The position numbers and the translations under genes were made by a program. Of a DNA stretch of 27,833 nt, positions 23,851-27,833 are shown piece after piece. The notes beneath the pieces are model-generated. The model was not told where the DNA came from and made no database searches. It worked only from the letters and a program-made list of their open reading frames with translations. Origin of the DNA: Enteractinococcus helveticum (lineage in GTDB: Bacteria > Actinomycetota > Actinomycetes > Actinomycetales > Micrococcaceae); the NCBI RefSeq assembly GCF_020742345.1, contig NZ_DYXC01000007.1, positions 1-27,833 of the forward strand, written 5' to 3'. Position 1 is the first letter of the stretch. Each line of letters begins with the position of its first letter.

Positions 23851-25095
23851 TTAAAGGTTTTGGGTGGGAATGACATGGTCAAGTTTGGTGGCCTTGGTAG
23901 CCAAATAGCCAAGATTTTCCGGGTGTTGGCCCACGACCAGCCCGATGCGTTCGGTGACGGTGATACCGTGGGCCTCCAGTTGGGTGACCTTATCGGGGTT
24001 ATTGGTCATGAGTTTGATGTTGTGGATACCTAGGCTGTCCAAAATTTCTGCGGCGGCCGTGTAGCTGCGTGCATCGATGGGCAGCCCGAGGTGTTCATTG
24101 GCTTCGATGGTATCCAGGCCGGTGGATTGCAGCTGGTAGGCACGAATTTTGTTGCCCAAACCGATGCCTCGGCCTTCTTGGCCACGCAGGTAGATGACAA
24201 TGCCGCCGTGGGTGCCAATGTGCTCCAGTGAAGCGTGTAGCTGGGCGCCGCATTCACATTTCTGGGAGCCAAAGGCTTCACCGGTCAGACACTCGGAGTG
24301 CACGCGCACCACCGTGGGGTCCGACGTTGCCAGGGTCGTTTCGGGACCAATCAGGGCTAGATGTTCGACGCCGGCCTTGCGGTCGCGATAGACCTTCATG
24401 GTTAGCTGTCCGAATTCGGTCGGCACCAGGGCCTCGGCGCGCTGGGAGACGTGGCGGTGGGTGGTTGTTTCTGGTGCAGTTTCGGGATGGTGTTCGTTGA
24501 GGTAGGCGATGAGGGCTTCGATTGTAATGACCGGAATGTTGTGGTTTGCGCCCATCTCGATCAGACCGGGCAGGCGCATCATATCGCCGTCATCGGCTAC
24601 GATCTCTGCGATCACACCCACCGGGGCAAGTCCGGCCAGGTTCATCAGTTCGACGGCGGCCTCCGTGTGGCCGGGGCGCTGCCGGACGCCACCGGATACA
24701 GCGCGTAGCGGCAGAATGTGGCCGGGGCGGTTCAAATCGTTGGGCACGGTGTGTTCACCGGCCAAGAGGTTCACGGTGTGGGCGCGATCTGCGGCTGAGA
24801 TCCCGGTGGTCACACCTTGGGCGGCGTCTACGGTCACGGTGTAGGCGGTTTGGCGCACGTCCTGGTTATTGGTTACCATCATCGGTAGCTCCAGTCGGTC
24901 GGCGATCTCATCCGACATCGGCGCGCATAATAGCCCTGAGGAATATTCGACCATAAAGGCGATGGTCTCGGTGCTGGCCAATTGGGCCGACAGGATCAGA
25001 TCGCCTTCGTTTTCGCGGTCTTCGTCGTCGGCGACGATCACCGGTTGTCCTGCGGCGATGGCTGCGATAGCTGCATCAATGGTGTCGAGTTTCAT
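23851..25095 (-). CDS. ribBA: Bifunctional 3,4-dihydroxy-2-butanone-4-phosphate synthase / GTP cyclohydrolase II
   Basis: Supplies both precursors of riboflavin: the four-carbon unit from ribulose 5-phosphate and the pyrimidine from GTP. The 414-residue product has an N-terminal DHBP synthase domain (1-205; acidic DDEDRENEGDLI at 23-34, and GHTEAAVEL) and a C-terminal GTP cyclohydrolase II domain (215-414). The zinc ligands Cys269, Cys280 and Cys282 lie in CLTGEAFGSQKCECGAQL, followed by RGQEGRGIGL and KIRAYQLQ, whose Tyr favours a true GCH II. The start overlaps the ribE stop (ATGA), with GAGG just upstream. Confidence 0.97.
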   Translation of the reverse strand: MKLDTIDAAIAAIAAGQPVIVADDEDRENEGDLILSAQLASTETIAFMVEYSSGLLCAPMSDEIADRLELPMMVTNNQDVRQTAYTVTVDAAQGVTTGISAADRAHTVNLLAGEHTVPNDLNRPGHILPLRAVSGGVRQRPGHTEAAVELMNLAGLAPVGVIAEIVADDGDMMRLPGLIEMGANHNIPVITIEALIAYLNEHHPETAPETTTHRHVSQRAEALVPTEFGQLTMKVYRDRKAGVEHLALIGPETTLATSDPTVVRVHSECLTGEAFGSQKCECGAQLHASLEHIGTHGGIVIYLRGQEGRGIGLGNKIRAYQLQSTGLDTIEANEHLGLPIDARSYTAAAEILDSLGIHNIKLMTNNPDKVTQLEAHGITVTERIGLVVGQHPENLGYLATKATKLDHVIPTQNL

Positions 25096-25715
25096 TTTTC
25101 CTCATTGGTTTGGAACTGGATCATGCGGGCAATGTGACGGGCGAGTAGATCGGTTTCAAGGTTGACGACCGTGCCCACCTCAGCGATGCCCAGGGTGGTG
25201 GCTTCTAAGGTTTCAGGAATGAGAAAGATATCGAATGAATGTTCAACTGCGTCGGGTTCCGATACTTTCGCTACGGTTAGCGAGATACCGTTGACGGTAA
25301 TGGAACCTTGATCGATCAAATACGGTGCCAGCTGCTTCGGCAGGCTAATACGCATGCGCGTCCACTTGTCATCTGGTTCAATTTCGATGACGCTGCCGAT
25401 GGCTTCGACGTGGCCCTGTACAATGTGGCCACCAAACCGGTCGGTGGCCGCCATGGCCGGCTCGACATTGACTTCATCGCCCGCAGATTTGGTGCCTAGG
25501 GAAGTCAGATTTAGCGTTTGGACCATGACATCGGCGGTGAAGGTCTCATCGGTAAATTCGGTTACCGTGAGGCACACTCCGTCAATGGCGATGGAATCGC
25601 CGCGTGAAACCTTGGCGAGCACTTTGGGCGCACGAATGGTCATGGCCAGGGTATCTTTTGAGGTTTCGACGATATCGGTGATGGTACCTCGGGTCTGTAT
25701 GATGCCGGTAAACAC
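25092..25715 (-). CDS. ribE: Riboflavin synthase alpha chain
   Basis: Dismutates two molecules of 6,7-dimethyl-8-ribityllumazine to riboflavin and the pyrimidine precursor; acts as a trimer. The 207-residue product has two lumazine-binding repeats. Repeat 1 starts MFTGIIQTRGTI and contains SIAIDGVCLTV; repeat 2 starts near residue 98 (GHIVQGHVEAIG) and contains SITVNGISLTV. Translation starts at GTG, sharing one base with the ribD stop (TAGTG), so the genes are coupled. The stop overlaps ribBA by 4 nt. Confidence 0.97.
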   Translation of the reverse strand: MFTGIIQTRGTITDIVETSKDTLAMTIRAPKVLAKVSRGDSIAIDGVCLTVTEFTDETFTADVMVQTLNLTSLGTKSAGDEVNVEPAMAATDRFGGHIVQGHVEAIGSVIEIEPDDKWTRMRISLPKQLAPYLIDQGSITVNGISLTVAKVSEPDAVEHSFDIFLIPETLEATTLGIAEVGTVVNLETDLLARHIARMIQFQTNEEK

Positions 25716-26773
25716 TAGTGTTCCTTCCGCAAGGTGGTAACAAGGTCGGTGTCCAGGCGATGGACTCCGTAAAAAGTGAAGTTCAAGCGCTCCTTGAGCG
25801 TGGAAATGCCCAAATCACCGATCGCGTGATACGGTCCACCCAGCACTGTTGGTGCGGTGTAGATCAGTAGCTTATCAACCAGCCCGGCGGCTAGCACCGA
25901 GGTAAGAAAACGTGGGCCGGCTTCTAAGAAAATGCGTGGGGCACAGCCCACCAGCTCGGTGAGCCGTGCGAAGTCTGCTGCCAAATCGGTGCCGGTATAT
26001 TGCGGGACGCGTTCTATACCACGGTGGGACAACGCCGGATGTGCATGGACTTTGGCACCACCGTCTAGCGGGGCGGTCCCAAACACCACCGGCAGCGGCT
26101 GATCTTGTGCTGGCACCAGCAGATCACCGGCCGCATCGCGCGCAGTCAAACTTGGATTATCTGTTCTCACAGTGGCTGTGGTGGTAATAATGACGTCGGC
26201 CAAGGCTCGTTGGATATGAACGTGCCGGCGGGCCATGGCTGAGGTAATCCACTGGCTGGTGCCATCTGCGGCAGCCAGTCGACCGTCCAGGGACTGAGCC
26301 CATTTGGCGATGACCTGACCTCGTGACTGGTGAGTCGCAGCGTGCCACGGGGCGATGAGTTCTGCGGTGGCAGCCGATTCGATTCCCCCGATCACCTGAC
26401 GTCCGTGAGCGAACAGTGTGGTTGCGCCACCGCTGGATTGTGCGCCGATATCGGGTTGACCATACACAATGGTGCCAATACCCGAGGCCAGCAGGGCCTG
26501 AGCACACGGTGGGGTTTTGCCGGTATGGTTGCAAGGCTCCAGGGTGACCACTGCGGTCAGTTCTGCCGGATCTAGTGCGGGATCGAGTTCGGTAAGCGCG
26601 ACGATCTCAGCGTGATCGGTACCAGCCCCATTATGGAAACCTTCGGCCACGACGTCTCCGTCCGCATCCACGATCACGCAGCCCACCTGTGGGTTGGGGT
26701 CGTGTGCTGGGCCACGGTGAGCAAGGGTGATCGCATGCTGCATTGCCGTGGCAAGCTGGGGGTGCGATAACAT
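25715..26773 (-). CDS. ribD: Bifunctional riboflavin deaminase/reductase RibD
   Basis: Deaminates the pyrimidine product of GTP cyclohydrolase II, then reduces its ribose side chain with NADPH. From ATG 26773 the product is 352 residues, normal for RibD. The N-terminal deaminase domain (about 5-145) has HAE at 54-56 and LEPCNHTGKTPPC with zinc ligands Cys81 and Cys90; the C-terminal reductase domain (about 150-352) has KWAQSLDGRLA and LEAGPRFLTSVL. The frame is open back to 26845, but that extension lies in the FMN riboswitch and is rejected. AGGAG lies 11 nt before the ATG. It is the first gene of the rib operon. Confidence 0.96.
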   Translation of the reverse strand: MLSHPQLATAMQHAITLAHRGPAHDPNPQVGCVIVDADGDVVAEGFHNGAGTDHAEIVALTELDPALDPAELTAVVTLEPCNHTGKTPPCAQALLASGIGTIVYGQPDIGAQSSGGATTLFAHGRQVIGGIESAATAELIAPWHAATHQSRGQVIAKWAQSLDGRLAAADGTSQWITSAMARRHVHIQRALADVIITTTATVRTDNPSLTARDAAGDLLVPAQDQPLPVVFGTAPLDGGAKVHAHPALSHRGIERVPQYTGTDLAADFARLTELVGCAPRIFLEAGPRFLTSVLAAGLVDKLLIYTAPTVLGGPYHAIGDLGISTLKERLNFTFYGVHRLDTDLVTTLRKEH

Positions 26774-26808
26774 CCGGCGTCGAACTCCTCTAGAAACAGG
26801 TGCGCCGG
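26774..26808 (-). promoter_or_regulatory. Hairpin around the ribD ribosome-binding site
   Basis: On the minus strand CCGGCG (26808-26803) can pair with CGCCGG (26779-26774), which directly abuts the ribD ATG. The AGGAG site (26789-26785) lies in the loop. Such a GC stem could limit ribosome access and act as the expression platform of the FMN riboswitch. This is inference from a 6-bp stem. Confidence 0.35.
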
Positions 26809-26832
26809 GAAATGCCGCTAGTCTGTAGCAGC

Positions 26833-26963
26833 GCGTTCCTCTCATCCGGACTAAAGCGTTTCGCTTATCACCGTCGGTACCAGAATTTCACTGGATCAGC
26901 CCCGCAGGTGCGGGGGTCGCGGACTTTAACCGCCGGTTCGGATTCTCACCGACCCCGGAACAC
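26833..26963 (-). promoter_or_regulatory. FMN riboswitch (RFN element)
   Basis: Minus-strand aptamer that binds FMN and lowers expression of the rib operon. Conserved blocks appear in order: CCGGGGTCGGTGAGAATCC, GAACCGGCGGT, AGTCCGCGACCC, a variable hairpin (CCCCGCACCTGCGGGG), CCAGTGAAATTCTGG, ACCGACGGTGATAAG, and AGTCCGGATGAGAGGA. The closing P1 stem is seen as GTGTTCC (26963-26957) with GGAACGC (26839-26833), 7 bp including one G-U. It lies 59 nt upstream of the ribD ATG. No U-tract terminator follows, so control is more likely at translation. Confidence 0.95.
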
Positions 26964-26970
26964 AGGAACT

Positions 26971-27000
26971 ACTGTACACAATGTGGATCACAATTGGCAG
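26971..27000 (-). promoter_or_regulatory. Candidate rib operon promoter
   Basis: On the minus strand CTGCCA (27000-26995) and TACAGT (26976-26971) are separated by 18 nt. The predicted start, near 26964, coincides with the first base of the riboswitch P1 stem at 26963, which independently supports the call. Confidence 0.5.
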
Positions 27001-27043
27001 CACTGGGCTGTTGTATTCGTCATTTGGAGAAATCTGCAGGACA

Positions 27044-27808
27044 TCAGACTGGATCGCCCGGTGCCAATACCCTTGCTGGGTACGGTCCTGCAGCCTCCAA
27101 TTGCCGGCGCAGTGCTACAACGTCGGCGTCGTCAGTGGGCAATCCCGGACCGGCAGCCAACACAGCATTGCCGGCTAACCGTTGCTCAAGGGTCGAAGCA
27201 TCTGCCAGGGTCCAGACACCACTGAGGCCAGCACTGACGGCCGCCCCATCCAAGATGTGTGATTGCTGATCAAAAAATGCCAGGCCATCGTCATCACCAA
27301 TATTTACCAGTACTACTCCCTGTGACGTCAGATGTTGTAGCGTTTCGCAATAGAAATCCGCATCGCTAAGGTGCGCGGCGGAGTCCTTACCGGTGAAAAT
27401 GTCAACGACGATCGCATCAAAATATGCGTGTTCTAGTTTGGAAAGTTGACTCCGGGCATCACCGGTGATCACGGTGAGATCTGTGCCTTTGGGCAGTGGT
27501 AGTTGGCTGGTGACCTGTCTTACCAGATCGGGGTTGAGCTCGATGACGGTCTGGTGAGAACCCGGACGCGTTGCCTGCCCGTAGCGGACCAGCGTGAGCG
27601 CACCAGCACCCAGATGTAGAAGTCGGATCGGTTTGCCTTCTGGCCAACACGAATCCAGAACATTGCCGATACGGCGAAGGTACTCGAATCGGATCAAACT
27701 GGGATCGTGCAGATCGACATGTGATTGAACTTCTCCATCGATCTCTAGCACCCAGCCGTCGTCATATCCAGAAGGCACGATTCGAATACGTTGGGAAAAT
27801 TTACTCAT
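27044..27808 (-). CDS. Spermidine-synthase-like protein (Rossmann methyltransferase fold)
   Basis: A 254-residue protein with the spermidine synthase fold, common in actinobacteria and often annotated as spermidine synthase or fused MFS/spermidine synthase. Seen are a short N-terminal beta region (about 1-55), the nucleotide-binding LLHLGAGALTLVRYG, an acidic strand end in VIELNP, GDARSQL, and DAIVVDIFTGKD, which correspond to the SAM-binding core. A polyamine substrate is not shown, and no membrane transporter domain is present. Function is therefore uncertain. An AGGA lies 4 nt before the ATG; GTG 27811 is an alternative. It ends 81 nt before the FMN riboswitch on the same strand, but that element and its promoter separate it from ribD. 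Confidence 0.8.
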   Translation of the reverse strand: MSKFSQRIRIVPSGYDDGWVLEIDGEVQSHVDLHDPSLIRFEYLRRIGNVLDSCWPEGKPIRLLHLGAGALTLVRYGQATRPGSHQTVIELNPDLVRQVTSQLPLPKGTDLTVITGDARSQLSKLEHAYFDAIVVDIFTGKDSAAHLSDADFYCETLQHLTSQGVVLVNIGDDDGLAFFDQQSHILDGAAVSAGLSGVWTLADASTLEQRLAGNAVLAAGPGLPTDDADVVALRRQLEAAGPYPARVLAPGDPV

Positions 27809-27816
27809 CACGTCCT

Positions 27817-27822
27817 AGCGTA
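27817..27822 (-). promoter_or_regulatory. Candidate -10 for the spermidine-synthase-like gene
   Basis: TACGCT on the minus strand ends 5 nt before the alternative GTG and 8 nt before the ATG. It fits the actinobacterial TANNNT -10 pattern and would give a leaderless or very short leader. The -35 region falls outside the window. Confidence 0.25.
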
Positions 27823-27833
27823 GCGGCAGGTAT

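Noticed and set aside
26774..26845. Extended N-terminus of ribD
   Set aside because: The extension is translated from the riboswitch leader and its 3' aptamer edge; RibD homology begins at ATG 26773.
1..27833. Search for mobile elements, phage genes, defence systems, CRISPR arrays, tRNA or rRNA
   Set aside because: Every long open frame is assigned to a conserved housekeeping family or its shadow, and no array-like repeat or RNA gene pattern was seen.

Overview
The window reads as a chromosomal housekeeping region of an actinobacterium, most likely a Micrococcaceae-type organism of moderate GC (by eye mid-fifties percent). Grounds: a division cluster ending in a Wag31-type DivIVA, a GlnA2-type glutamine synthetase coupled to glnE, a MetAP1c-like map, a small acidic SPOR-annotated protein next to panB, and an actinobacterial FMN riboswitch. 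The genus cannot be fixed from this sequence alone. I see no transposase, integrase, phage gene, CRISPR array, tRNA or rRNA.

Layout. (1) 2-9841, plus strand: dcw (division and cell wall) cluster, murD (5' end cut by the window), ftsW, murG, murC, ftsQ, ftsZ, pgeF, sepF, yggT, divIVA. These make lipid II and UDP-precursors, polymerise septal peptidoglycan, build and anchor the Z-ring, and direct polar growth. The usual yggS (ylmE) between pgeF and sepF is absent. Tandem hairpins close the cluster. (2) 9959-15721, plus strand: lspA, rluD, dnaE, nrdR. nrdR has two NrdR-box-like palindromes on its own promoter and ends in a strong hairpin shared with the convergent map. (3) 15780-17823: map (-), a 64-residue SPOR-annotated protein (+) and panB (-), each with a -10-like hexamer 6-7 nt before the start codon, suggesting leaderless mRNAs. 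(4) 17901-22318, plus strand: glnA2-glnE with a 4-nt overlap. (5) 22321-26773, minus strand: ribD-ribE-ribBA-ribH, making riboflavin from GTP and ribulose 5-phosphate under an FMN riboswitch, followed by a luciferase-like flavin oxidoreductase that may share the transcript. (6) 27044-27808, minus strand: a spermidine-synthase-like protein.

The longest gene-free stretch is 26774-27043 (270 bases), filled by the ribD promoter, the FMN riboswitch and its leader; 8982-9175 (194 bases) is an AT-rich divIVA upstream region with internal repeats. I found no convincing novel multi-gene system. The points worth a second look are regulatory (NrdR operator layout, leaderless starts, a possible leader peptide before ftsZ, the ribD leader) and the missing yggS.
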